Part shown: positions 8,484 to 15,784 of the stretch, one piece after another
How the letters are laid out: each line of letters begins with the position of its first letter
How positions within the stretch are numbered: the stretch's first letter is position 1
From: Sphingomonas sp.
GTDB taxonomy: Bacteria > Pseudomonadota > Alphaproteobacteria > Sphingomonadales > Sphingomonadaceae
Reading direction: 5' to 3'
Length of the DNA: 64,000 nt
NCBI RefSeq assembly: GCF_017304635.1
Contig: NZ_JAFKMA010000001.1
Span: forward strand, 1,054,001 to 1,118,000
Translations under genes and position numbers: made by a program
Notes under the pieces: generated by a model
Databases searched by the model: none
What the model was told of the DNA's origin: nothing
Seen by the model: the letters and a program-made list of their open reading frames with translations, nothing else

Positions 8484-9194
8484 ATGGTGGACAAGCAACG
8501 ATCGGCGGTGGTGATCGGTGCCGGCGGCGCGATCGGTGCGGCGCTGGCGGAGGTGATCGCGGAGGAGGATACCTTCGCGACCGTCCACCGTTTCGCGCGC
8601 TCGGCAAGCGGGGCGGCGCACCTCGACCTCGACGACGAATCGAGTATCGCGAGTGCGGTCGCGCATGTCGCAGGCGGCCCGCCGCCGACGCTGGTGATCG
8701 TCGCGACCGGCCTGCTGCATGACGACGCGGGGAACGGTCCGGAAAAAGCGTTGCGCGACCTCGACCCGGCCTGGCTTGCCCGCACGTTCGCGGTGAACGC
8801 GATCGGGCCGGCGATCGTCGCCAAGCATTTCCTGCCGCTGATGCCGCGCGGCGAACGCACCGTGTTCGCTGCTTTGTCGGCGCGGGTCGGCAGCATCACC
8901 GACAACCGGCTGGGCGGGTGGTATGGCTATCGCGCGGCGAAGGCGGCGCTCAACCAGCTCATCCGCACGATCGCGATCGAGGATCGCCGCCGCAACGAAC
9001 GCGGGATCGTCGTCGGGCTACACCCCGGTACGGTCGACACGCCGCTGTCGCGCCCGTTCCAGGGCAATGTCGCGCCCGGCCAGCTATTCGCGCCCGATCG
9101 CGCGGCGGTACAATTGCTCGACGTGATCGACGGCCTCCGCCCGGCCGATAGCGGCAAGCTGTTCGCGTGGGACGGCGTCGAGATCGCGCCCTGA
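8484..9194 (+). CDS. SDR family NAD(P)-dependent oxidoreductase
   Basis: A short-chain dehydrogenase of 236 aa from the ATG at 8484 (MVDKQRSAVVIGAGGAIG). The Rossmann motif VIGAGGAIGAAL, the NAIGPAIVAKHFLPLM segment, a serine in ALSARVG and the catalytic YRAAK are all present, followed by GLHPGTVDTPLSRPF. This pattern resembles the CsgA/C-factor-like subgroup, substrate unknown. Starts at 8439, 8451 and 8472 are also in frame; I prefer 8484 because it keeps the Rossmann motif at the usual distance and leaves room for the divergent GST promoter. Moderately sure of the start. Confidence 0.85.
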   Translation: MVDKQRSAVVIGAGGAIGAALAEVIAEEDTFATVHRFARSASGAAHLDLDDESSIASAVAHVAGGPPPTLVIVATGLLHDDAGNGPEKALRDLDPAWLARTFAVNAIGPAIVAKHFLPLMPRGERTVFAALSARVGSITDNRLGGWYGYRAAKAALNQLIRTIAIEDRRRNERGIVVGLHPGTVDTPLSRPFQGNVAPGQLFAPDRAAVQLLDVIDGLRPADSGKLFAWDGVEIAP

Positions 9195-9247
9195 TCCCGC
9201 GCGCGTAACGATGCGATAGGCAAGCGCGACGCGGCCCGCTATGGCGC

Positions 9248-10405
9248 GTGACCATGCAACCCGGGGATCTTCGCGTCGCGCTGTTTTCGGGCAACTACAA
9301 TTACGTCCGCGACGGGGCGAACCAGGCGCTCAACAAGCTGGTCGGGCATCTGTTGTCGCGCGGGGTCACCGTCCGGGTCTATTCGCCGACGACGAACACG
9401 CCGGCTTTCCCACCGGTCGGCGATCTGGTCAGCGTCCCCGGCCTGCCGGTCCCGGGTGGGCGCGAGGAATACAAGTTCGCCATCGGCCTGCCGAGAAAGA
9501 CGCGCAAGGATCTGGAGGGGTTCGCGCCCAATATCGTGCATCTGTCCGCGCCCGAATTTCTCTGCCACGGCGCGCTGAAATGGGCGCGCCGCAACGACGT
9601 CGCGGCGTTCGCCTCCTTCCACACGCGCCTGGAAACCTATCCGGCCTATTATCATCTCGGTTTCCTGGAAAAGCCGCTGACGCGCCTGTTCGCCCGGTTC
9701 TACAACCGGACCGAGCAAGTGGTGGTGCCGGCACCGTCGTCCGAGGAATTGCTGCGGCAATGGGGCGTCACCGCGCCGATCGACATCTGGTCGCGCGGGG
9801 TCGATCATCAGCGTTTCCATCCGCGCCAGCGCAGCCTGGACTGGCGCCGGTCGCTCGGCATCGGCGACGACGAAGTGGCGATCGGCTTTCTCGGCCGGCT
9901 GGTGCTGGAAAAGGGCCTCGACATCTTCGCCGACGTGGTGACGCGATTGAGCGAGCGTGGCGTCAAGCACCGTGTGATGGTGATCGGCGAAGGACCCGCG
10001 CGCGACTGGTTCGCCGACCGCGTGCCACAGGCGGTCTTCACCGGCTTCCAGTCGGGTGACGCGCTCGGCCGCGCGGTCGCGTCGATGGACGTGTTCTTCA
10101 ACCCCAGCGTGACCGAGACGTTCGGCAACGTAACCGCGGAAGCGATGGCGGCCGGCGTACCGGTGGTCGCCGCGCGCGCGACCGGCGCGGTCGACCTGGT
10201 CAGCGACGGCGTGACCGGCTTCCTGGTGCCGCCGCGCGACGTCGACGCCTATGCCGACGCGATCGCCCGGCTGGCGCAGAACGACGAACTCCGCCGCCGG
10301 GCCGGGCTGGCCGGGCACGCCGCCGCCGAGCAGTACGAATGGGAGCCGGTCAACGAGACCGTGCTGCAGAACTATTTGTCGTTGATCGCTCGCCGCGGCG
10401 GCTGA
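9248..10405 (+). CDS. GT4 family glycosyltransferase
   Basis: A 385-aa GT-B enzyme. The N-terminal half has NYVRDGANQALNKLVGHLL and the SFHTRLETYPAYY acceptor region; the C-terminal half has the IGFLGRLVLEKGLDIFADV core and the nucleotide-sugar E-x7-E motif in PSVTETFGNVTAEAMAAGVP. It resembles the MgtA/GtfA mannosyl- and glucosyltransferases that modify glycolipids. In a sphingomonad it could act on glycosphingolipids or cell-surface glycans, but that is inference. A GTG at 9248 and an ATG at 9254 are both plausible starts. Its 3' end overlaps the convergent ferredoxin-like gene by 34 bases. Confidence 0.88.
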   Translation: MTMQPGDLRVALFSGNYNYVRDGANQALNKLVGHLLSRGVTVRVYSPTTNTPAFPPVGDLVSVPGLPVPGGREEYKFAIGLPRKTRKDLEGFAPNIVHLSAPEFLCHGALKWARRNDVAAFASFHTRLETYPAYYHLGFLEKPLTRLFARFYNRTEQVVVPAPSSEELLRQWGVTAPIDIWSRGVDHQRFHPRQRSLDWRRSLGIGDDEVAIGFLGRLVLEKGLDIFADVVTRLSERGVKHRVMVIGEGPARDWFADRVPQAVFTGFQSGDALGRAVASMDVFFNPSVTETFGNVTAEAMAAGVPVVAARATGAVDLVSDGVTGFLVPPRDVDAYADAIARLAQNDELRRRAGLAGHAAAEQYEWEPVNETVLQNYLSLIARRGG

Positions 10406-10743
10406 TCGCTCGCGCCGAGCCCGAGGTCGCGGCCGAGCGCCGCGATATCCGCACCCACCGGCACGACGCGCCACATATCGGGATGCGCGGTGTCGATCAG
10501 CGTCACGGCGTTGCGCGGGCAAATGCCGAGGCATCGCGTCTCGATCACCCCGAACGGCGCCTTGCGGCCCTTCTTGAGCCCGAATGCCTTGCGCAGCGCC
10601 TTGGCGAGCGACCAGCGCCGTTTCGGCCCGAACCCGCCGTCGAGCTTTTTCGAGCATTTGCCGCACACCAGCACCGCGCCGTTCCACCGACTGGCGACGC
10701 CGCGTCCCAGTCCGCCGATCGGCGTTACGCGGTCGGCTTCCAC
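10372..10743 (-). CDS. Thioredoxin-like [2Fe-2S] ferredoxin family protein
   Basis: A 123-aa protein with two cysteine pairs: VCGKCSKKL (Cys27, Cys30) and [11 protein letters not shown] (Cys71, Cys75). The C-x3-C followed by PRNAV is typical of thioredoxin-fold 2Fe-2S ferredoxins, where four cysteines hold the cluster. The first pair is CxxC here, not the wider spacing seen in classical members, so the cluster ligation needs proof. It overlaps the J-domain gene upstream by 19 nt and may be co-expressed with it. Confidence 0.65.
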   Translation of the reverse strand: MEADRVTPIGGLGRGVASRWNGAVLVCGKCSKKLDGGFGPKRRWSLAKALRKAFGLKKGRKAPFGVIETRCLGICPRNAVTLIDTAHPDMWRVVPVGADIAALGRDLGLGASDQPPRRAINDK

Positions 10744-11264
10744 GTCCGCTCTTCCTCGGCGACGCGCAGCACGTCGTAGGCAGCTTGGATCGCCTGGAAC
10801 CGTTTGGCGGCGTCGGCGTCGCCGGGGCGCACGTCAGGGTGGCATTCCTTGGCGAGCTTGCGCCACGCGCTGCGGACTTCGTCGAAGCTCGCATCGGGGT
10901 CGAGCTCGAACAGTTCGAGCGCGCGCATCTCGTCGCGCGAGCGGCTACCGTCGCCGGGGCCGGCCCACGCATTGTGCTTCGACTGGGCATAGCCGTTGGC
11001 GGTACGCGTCTCGTCCGCCTCACGCGCGGCGGCTTCCTCGGCGGTCAAGCCCTCGAAATAATTCCAGCCGCGATTGTATTCGGCGGCATGCTCCTGGCAG
11101 AAATACCAGCGGTCCGGGCTGTTGGGCGATTTCGGCGCGGGACAGTCGCCCTTTTCCTCGCAGCCGTGGCGGTCGCAGATACGCACCCGCGCCGCTTCGC
11201 GCGACGAACCGTATCCGCCCCAGCGGGGAAAGCCCCAATTGTCCGAACGGGTCGCGCGCGCCAT
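10725..11264 (-). CDS. J-domain protein with N-terminal Cys/His cluster
   Basis: A 179-aa co-chaperone-like protein. The C-terminal 65 residues form a J domain: [20 protein letters not shown], then [13 protein letters not shown] with the HPD motif that stimulates DnaK, and AIQAAYDVL. The N-terminal half carries a compact set of metal-binding residues ([24 protein letters not shown]), likely a zinc site. No G/F or substrate-binding domain is present. Start at 11264 ([13 protein letters not shown]) is preferred; the frame is open 20 codons more. Downstream gene is the 2Fe-2S-like protein. Confidence 0.85.
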   Translation of the reverse strand: MARATRSDNWGFPRWGGYGSSREAARVRICDRHGCEEKGDCPAPKSPNSPDRWYFCQEHAAEYNRGWNYFEGLTAEEAAAREADETRTANGYAQSKHNAWAGPGDGSRSRDEMRALELFELDPDASFDEVRSAWRKLAKECHPDVRPGDADAAKRFQAIQAAYDVLRVAEEERTWKPTA

Positions 11265-11337
11265 CCGGGGGCATCTAGGCGGCAAGGCGGGGATTTGCCA
11301 CCCGTGGGAAGGTAGTCGCGGCAATTTCGAGGATCGT

Positions 11338-11413
11338 ATTCCTGCGAAGGCAGGAATCCATGGTCGCGAGCGATGCGGCCCGTGGCTCTGGGCTCCCGCC
11401 TTCGCGGGAGCAT
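11338..11413. repeat. Dispersed mosaic palindrome pair (CCTGCGAAGGCAGG family)
   Basis: Two facing hairpins, ATTCCTGCGAAGGCAGGAAT at the left and GGCTCCCGCCTTCGCGGGAG at the right, each followed or preceded by CCATGG/CCATGC-like bases. The arrangement equals the elements at 5174 and 18183. These are intergenic mosaic (REP-like) repeats, not genes. Confidence 0.6.
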
Positions 11414-11449
11414 GGTGCGCGTGGGAACCGGCGCGGCGCTGCCGCGCGA

Positions 11450-11475
11450 CCGGGATTAGCTTTCGCTAATCCCGG
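11450..11475 (-). terminator. Hairpin downstream of rnpB (possible transcription end)
   Basis: A perfect 11-bp stem (CCGGGATTAGC with GCTAATCCCGG) and a four-base loop lies about 20 bases past the 3' end of RNase P RNA. There is no clear T-run after it on the minus strand, so it could also be an RNA processing or stability hairpin. Its core resembles the ATTTAGC/GCTAAAT hairpin at 30608. Confidence 0.4.
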
Positions 11476-11493
11476 CGCACGAGCGCCACAGGA

Positions 11494-11878
11494 TCTATAA
11501 GCCGGGTTCTGTCCTCCCCCGGACCATCATCCGGGGGATGGGCGACCATTCCTCTAGGACGACGCTCGCACGCCGCCTCCAGCAACCAACCCGGGCGACG
11601 AGCTGAAACGAAGCCCATGCGCCGCCCCTATTCGGTCTTGCTCCCGGTGGGGTTTGCCGTGCCGCGACCGTTACCGGCCCCGCGGTGCGCTCTTACCGCA
11701 CCCTTTCAGCCTTACCGTGTCCGAAGACGTTGGCGGTCTACTCTCTGTGGCACTTTCCCTGGGCCAAAAATCGCTTTCTGGCCCGGCGGGCGTTACCCGC
11801 CACCGTCGTTTCGCGGAGCCCGGACTTTCCTCGCGTGCTTGCGCACCCGCGGCCGCCCGATCCTCTGGCCGTCACCTT
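11494..11878 (-). ncRNA. rnpB: RNase P RNA, class A
   Basis: The catalytic RNA that trims tRNA 5' ends. Read on the minus strand, the 3' end has the conserved GACAGAACCCGGCTTAT, whose GGU-type region binds the CCA of pre-tRNA; the core contains the P4-type motifs AGAGTAGACCGCC and GAAAGTGCCACAGAGA, both characteristic of bacterial RNase P. Length of about 385 nt suits alphaproteobacterial type A RNA. The 5' boundary (around 11878) is set by the GGTGACGGCCAGAGG start and is approximate. Confidence 0.9.
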
Positions 11879-11913
11879 GTATAGCCGTCTGCTCAATTGT
11901 CCAATATTGACAG

Positions 11914-12282
11914 CTAGATCCAATTGCCCGTCACCTGCATTGCCGCAACGAAGGTCGCGCCCATCGTCAGGCCAAGCATCGCAATCGCGATCGATGCTCC
12001 AAAAATGCGACGGTCTTTCATGAGGAGCGGCATGACCACGATCATCGCTGCACTAATCAACAGCAGAGAACACAAAAAGAAAACGACGATCGACGCGGGA
12101 TGCAGATCGCCCGGCCGCACGCGAAAAAGCCATCCCAACCCAAGGGCGACCAACGGCGGCACAATCGGTGCAGCCGCCCACGCCCGGCCTCGGCCCAATC
12201 GAAAGCTGCTCCATGGAAAGGTCGCTGACGCAGTACCCACGCCAATCACGAATAGAATCGGGATCAACAGCAGCGGGTCCAT
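11914..12282 (-). CDS. Four-helix membrane protein of unknown function
   Basis: A 122-aa hydrophobic protein with four likely membrane helices: residues 4-20, 37-52, 64-88 and 97-113. A short basic loop (FRLGRGRAW) follows helix 1. Base use is noticeably less GC-rich than the neighbours (codons such as AAT, ATT, TTT are more frequent), hinting at more recent arrival or relaxed selection. Its ATG directly follows the stop of the amidase gene, so they are probably co-transcribed. No family recognised. Confidence 0.65.
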   Translation of the reverse strand: MDPLLLIPILFVIGVGTASATFPWSSFRLGRGRAWAAAPIVPPLVALGLGWLFRVRPGDLHPASIVVFFLCSLLLISAAMIVVMPLLMKDRRIFGASIAIAMLGLTMGATFVAAMQVTGNWI

Positions 12283-12972
12283 TCACTCATCCCCCTGCGG
12301 CTTTGGCAACAGCAGCGCCAGCAGCAGGCTACGGCATTCGCCGTCGATCTCGCCGTCGATCAGTTCGGGGCGGAAGCGGCGCTGGAAGGCGACGACGGCG
12401 GCGAGCCGGTCGGTGACGTCGTAGCCGAACCGTTCGAGCGCAAGCAAGAAGCCGGCGTCGCTCCACAACGGGTCCATCAGATTGCGCGTCGGTCGCGGCA
12501 TCGCCAGCCGGAGCCGCGCGAGCTTCCCCCAGGGAAAGCGCTCGCCCGGGTCCTGCTTGCGGGTCGGCGCGATATCCGAATGGCCGACGATGTTGCCCCG
12601 GGTGATGCCGTGGCGGTCCTTGATCGCCTGCATCAGCGGGACCAGCGCGTCGATCTGCGCGTCCGGAAAGTCGCGATAGCCGTATTCGTGCCCCGGATTG
12701 ACCAGTTCGATCCCGATCGAGGCCGAGTTGACGTCGGTGATCCCCCGCCAGTGCGACGCTCCGGCGTGCCAGGCGCGCTGGTCCTCCGGCACGAGCGCGT
12801 GGACGGCGCCGTCCTCATCGATCAGGTAATGCGCGGACACTTGGGCCACCGGATCGGTCAGCCGCGCGATCGCCGCCGCGGCGCTTTCCATGCCCGTATA
12901 ATGCAGCACGATCATCGTGACCGGCAGCTGCCGCTCGTTGAAATTGGGCGACGGGGTCTCGACGATGCTCAC
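12283..12972 (-). CDS. N-acetylmuramoyl-L-alanine amidase (AmiD-like)
   Basis: Cleaves the amide bond between muramic acid and the stem peptide. The 229-aa protein has an Amidase_2 fold with zinc and catalytic residues in VLHYTGM, HAGASHW and GHSDIAPTRKQDPG, the last being the diagnostic His...Asp...Lys/Pro arrangement. The C-terminal 70 residues (LALERFGYDV...VVAFQRRFRP) are a peptidoglycan-binding repeat. No signal peptide is evident, so it may act on imported muropeptides in the cytoplasm, or be exported in another way. Close downstream is the small membrane protein gene. Confidence 0.9.
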   Translation of the reverse strand: MSIVETPSPNFNERQLPVTMIVLHYTGMESAAAAIARLTDPVAQVSAHYLIDEDGAVHALVPEDQRAWHAGASHWRGITDVNSASIGIELVNPGHEYGYRDFPDAQIDALVPLMQAIKDRHGITRGNIVGHSDIAPTRKQDPGERFPWGKLARLRLAMPRPTRNLMDPLWSDAGFLLALERFGYDVTDRLAAVVAFQRRFRPELIDGEIDGECRSLLLALLLPKPQGDE

Positions 12973-13019
12973 GAGGCCGAGGATTGCGGCGAACTGCGGC
13001 GAAAGTAAACCTGAAGCAA

Positions 13020-13835
13020 TCAGGCCGCCGCAGCGGCGCTCCAGTTGGGCTCGTACAGGCCGCGATAGCGGCTGCTCGGGCGGAACGCCTCGCTATAGCC
13101 GATCACGGTCTCGCCCGCGCCCAGCACCAGCACGCCATCGGGCCGCAACACTTGCGCCAGCCGTTCCAGCACCGCGCGGCGCAACTCCGGCGCGAAGTAG
13201 AACAGCACGTTGCGGCACAGGATGACGTCGAACCGCCCGATCGGCAGCGGATCGCCGACCAGGTTCATGCGGCGGAACGCGATATTTCGCACCAGTTCCG
13301 GATGCGCGACCCAATCATTGTCGACCTGATCGAACCAGCGCACCATCCGCCGCACCGGCAGGCCACGCTGGATCTCGAACTGGCTGTAGCGGCCGGCGCG
13401 GGCACGGCGGAGTGCCGCATCGGACACGTCGGTGGCGACGATCTCCGGTACCGGGCCCTCGCCTTCCGCGAACATCATGGCCAGGCTGAGCGGCTCCTGC
13501 CCGGTCGAACAGCCCGCCGACCAGATGCGCGGGCGGCGTTCGGCGGAGACCGTGCGGACCGCTTCGGCGACGAGGTCGAACACCGCGGCGTCACGGAAGA
13601 ACGAGCTTTCCTGGTTGAGCAGTTCGTCGATCACCCGGTCGGCGATCGCACTGTCGGGTGCGCGATGGACGGCGTCGGCCAGCGCGTCCAGGTCGCGGTG
13701 GCCGGTGTCGCGCGCAACGACCTGGAGCGCGGTCTCGATCCGCCAGGCGCGGCTGCTGCCGACCTGTTGCCCGGTGCGCGCCTCCAGCACGTTCAGCAGG
13801 CGTTCAATCGCGCCGGGCGGCAAGGCGTTCAGCAT
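13020..13835 (-). CDS. cheR: Chemotaxis protein methyltransferase CheR
   Basis: Methylates glutamates on chemoreceptors with S-adenosylmethionine. The 271-aa protein has the N-terminal helical domain with LLNQESSFFRD, the SAM-binding IWSAGCSTGQEPLSLAM, ATDVSDAALRRAR, and DVILCRNVLFYF, all CheR hallmarks. The ATG at 13833-13835 overlaps the cheB stop by 7 nt. It ends the operon cheA-cheW-cheY-cheB-cheR. No receptor genes are in the window. Confidence 0.95.
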   Translation of the reverse strand: MLNALPPGAIERLLNVLEARTGQQVGSSRAWRIETALQVVARDTGHRDLDALADAVHRAPDSAIADRVIDELLNQESSFFRDAAVFDLVAEAVRTVSAERRPRIWSAGCSTGQEPLSLAMMFAEGEGPVPEIVATDVSDAALRRARAGRYSQFEIQRGLPVRRMVRWFDQVDNDWVAHPELVRNIAFRRMNLVGDPLPIGRFDVILCRNVLFYFAPELRRAVLERLAQVLRPDGVLVLGAGETVIGYSEAFRPSSRYRGLYEPNWSAAAAA

Positions 13836-14884
13836 GACGGCCGGCGCCGGCCCGCCATCAGCGCGCCTATCCTGTCGGGGGGCAGGATCGCTGCGCCGGG
13901 ACAGGACTGGACCGCGGCGCCCGGCATGCCCCAGATCACCGACGACGCGCGATCCTGCACGACGACGCTGCCGCCCGCCGCCGCCAGCGCCGCGGCACCG
14001 ATCGCGCCGTCGCGACCCATGCCGCTCAGCACCACCGCGAGCCCGCGCGCGCCGTACACATCGGCCAGCGACTCGAGCATCGGATCGACCGACGGCAAGC
14101 ATCCGCTCGCCGCCGGCGCGGTCGACAGCCGGATCGCGGCGCCGTCGCCCATCGAGACGATCCGCATGTGCGCGCGGCCGGGCGCGACAAGGATACGGCC
14201 GGGACGGATTCGCGAATGATCTTCGGCGACTTCGCAGGGCCGCCCGGCTAGCACCGCGACCTGCGCGGCGAAATACGGCATGAACGATTCGGGCAGGTGC
14301 TGGGTGATGAGCATCGGCAAACGGAACTCGGCGGGCAGCGCGCGGAGCAACTGGCTGAGCGCGTGGATGCCGCCGGTCGAGGCACCGATCGCGACCACAT
14401 CGAAATCGTCCCCCGGCACCACCACCGTCGTCGGTGTCGGCGGCAGCGGCACCTCCTCGGCGGCGACCAGCCGGTTGAGGCGCTCATTGAGCAAGTCCGC
14501 GAACCGCCCGGCGAATGCGCCGACGGTCGGCTTGACCAAGGTATCGGCCGCCCCCAGCGCCAGCGCCTGCACGGTCGCCGCACCGCCGTCCGCCGCGCTG
14601 GACGAGACGATCAGGACGCGGGCTCCCTGCCCCGCCGCGATCAGGTCGGGCAGCGCGGTCAGCCCGTCGACGCCGGGCATCTCGATATCGAGCAGGATGA
14701 CGTCGACGCGGTGGCGCGCCAGAAACGCCAGCGCCGCGTTCGCATCGGATACGGCGCCGGCGACGACGCAGCGGTCGCCACTGTCGATCGCGCGCGCCAT
14801 CACCGCGCGCGCGACCGCCGAATCATCGACGATCAGGACCGAGCGTGGTTGGTCGGGATCCGGGGAAGGCGCCTTGCTGGCCAT
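13829..14884 (-). CDS. cheB: Chemotaxis methylesterase/glutaminase CheB
   Basis: Removes receptor methyl groups and deamidates receptors. Residues 14-130 form a receiver with Asp66 in VILLDIEMPGVDG and a Lys in LVKPT. A linker leads to the esterase domain, where the catalytic triad is visible: Ser in IGASTGG, His in ITQHLPESF, and Asp in GMGRDGAIGA. Length (351 aa) is normal. Overlaps cheR and lies 22 bases after cheY, so it is part of the same operon. Confidence 0.95.
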   Translation of the reverse strand: MASKAPSPDPDQPRSVLIVDDSAVARAVMARAIDSGDRCVVAGAVSDANAALAFLARHRVDVILLDIEMPGVDGLTALPDLIAAGQGARVLIVSSSAADGGAATVQALALGAADTLVKPTVGAFAGRFADLLNERLNRLVAAEEVPLPPTPTTVVVPGDDFDVVAIGASTGGIHALSQLLRALPAEFRLPMLITQHLPESFMPYFAAQVAVLAGRPCEVAEDHSRIRPGRILVAPGRAHMRIVSMGDGAAIRLSTAPAASGCLPSVDPMLESLADVYGARGLAVVLSGMGRDGAIGAAALAAAGGSVVVQDRASSVIWGMPGAAVQSCPGAAILPPDRIGALMAGRRRPSC

Positions 14885-14906
14885 GACGGCGCGGACCGAG
14901 TCCGGC

Positions 14907-15275
14907 TCAGGCCATGCCGACGATTTGCAGCTTCGATTCCAGCGCCTCGCGGTCGAACGGCTTCATGACATACTCGTCGGCGCCCGCCTCGATCGCGGCA
15001 CGGATATAGGCCATGCCGTTCTCGGTCGTGCAGAACACCACCTTGGGCCGGCTGGCGAGCGCGGTCTCGCGTAGCGCGCGCAGGAAATCCATGCCGCTCA
15101 TGACCGGCATGTTCCAGTCGAGCAGGATGACGTCGGGCGTGCTGGCGATGCAGGCGTCGAGCGCTTCGCGGCCGTCAGCGGCCTCGCGGACGTCGAAATC
15201 GAGCGTTTCGAGGATGTGGCGGGCGACCTTGCGGATCACCTTCGAGTCATCGACTACCAGACACGTCTTCATCAC
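14907..15275 (-). CDS. cheY: Single-domain chemotaxis response regulator CheY
   Basis: A 122-aa receiver that would be phosphorylated by CheA. The acidic pocket is in LVVDDSK (Asp9, Asp10), the phospho-acceptor is Asp53 in LLDWNMP, the switch Thr lies in FCTTEN and the conserved Lys105 in VMKPFD. A glutamate follows the switch threonine. It sits between cheW and cheB, which fits the motor-binding or phosphate-sink role of CheY in this operon. Confidence 0.93.
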   Translation of the reverse strand: MMKTCLVVDDSKVIRKVARHILETLDFDVREAADGREALDACIASTPDVILLDWNMPVMSGMDFLRALRETALASRPKVVFCTTENGMAYIRAAIEAGADEYVMKPFDREALESKLQIVGMA

Positions 15276-15334
15276 CCAACAACCCCTTTACCCGACCCGT
15301 TTTCGGGCGATCCCCGCGTGTTAACGCGAAACCG

Positions 15335-15784
15335 TTAATTGACCGTCATCGTGGCGGCACCGACACCCGGTCCGGCGACCAGCGCGGCGAGGTCGATCGC
15401 CAGGATCGGCTCGCCGTCGCGTTCCACTTCGCCGCAACCGGCGCTGCGCCAGCCGTTGTCGAGCGCGATCCCCGGGGTCAGCGGCGCGACCGCGAACGGC
15501 GCGACATCCTCCAGCGCATCGACCAACACGGCATAGTGATGCCCGTCGATCACCGTGATGACCGCGCGGTCGCCGACGATCCCCGCCGCGCGCAGCCCGA
15601 GCGCGGCATGCGCGTCGATCACCGTCACCACGCGGCTGCGCAGGGCGGCGAGCCCGCGAATGTGCGGCGCCACGCGCGGCGTCGGCGTCACCCGGCCGAT
15701 ATCGACCACCGATTCGACCTGCGCCGAATCGATCGCGACGCCACGTCCGGCAATCGTCGCGATCAGGAAAAGCCGTTCGTTCAT
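15335..15784 (-). CDS. cheW: Chemotaxis coupling protein CheW
   Basis: Adaptor linking receptors to CheA. The 149-aa protein is a single CheW beta-barrel: FLIATIAGRGVAIDSAQVESVVDI, then the HIRGLAALRSRVVTVIDAHAALGL core with the conserved R-G-L and arginine. It starts at the ATG 15782-15784, overlapping the cheA stop by 4 nt; upstream frame extension is only shadow. It completes the receptor-CheW-CheA signalling core with the adjacent cheA. Confidence 0.9.
   Translation of the reverse strand: MNERLFLIATIAGRGVAIDSAQVESVVDIGRVTPTPRVAPHIRGLAALRSRVVTVIDAHAALGLRAAGIVGDRAVITVIDGHHYAVLVDALEDVAPFAVAPLTPGIALDNGWRSAGCGEVERDGEPILAIDLAALVAGPGVGAATMTVN

Noticed and set aside
15321-15338. TTAA...TTAA pair before cheY, considered as a CtrA site
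   Set aside because: Spacing is ten bases, not seven, and one half overlaps the cheW stop codon.
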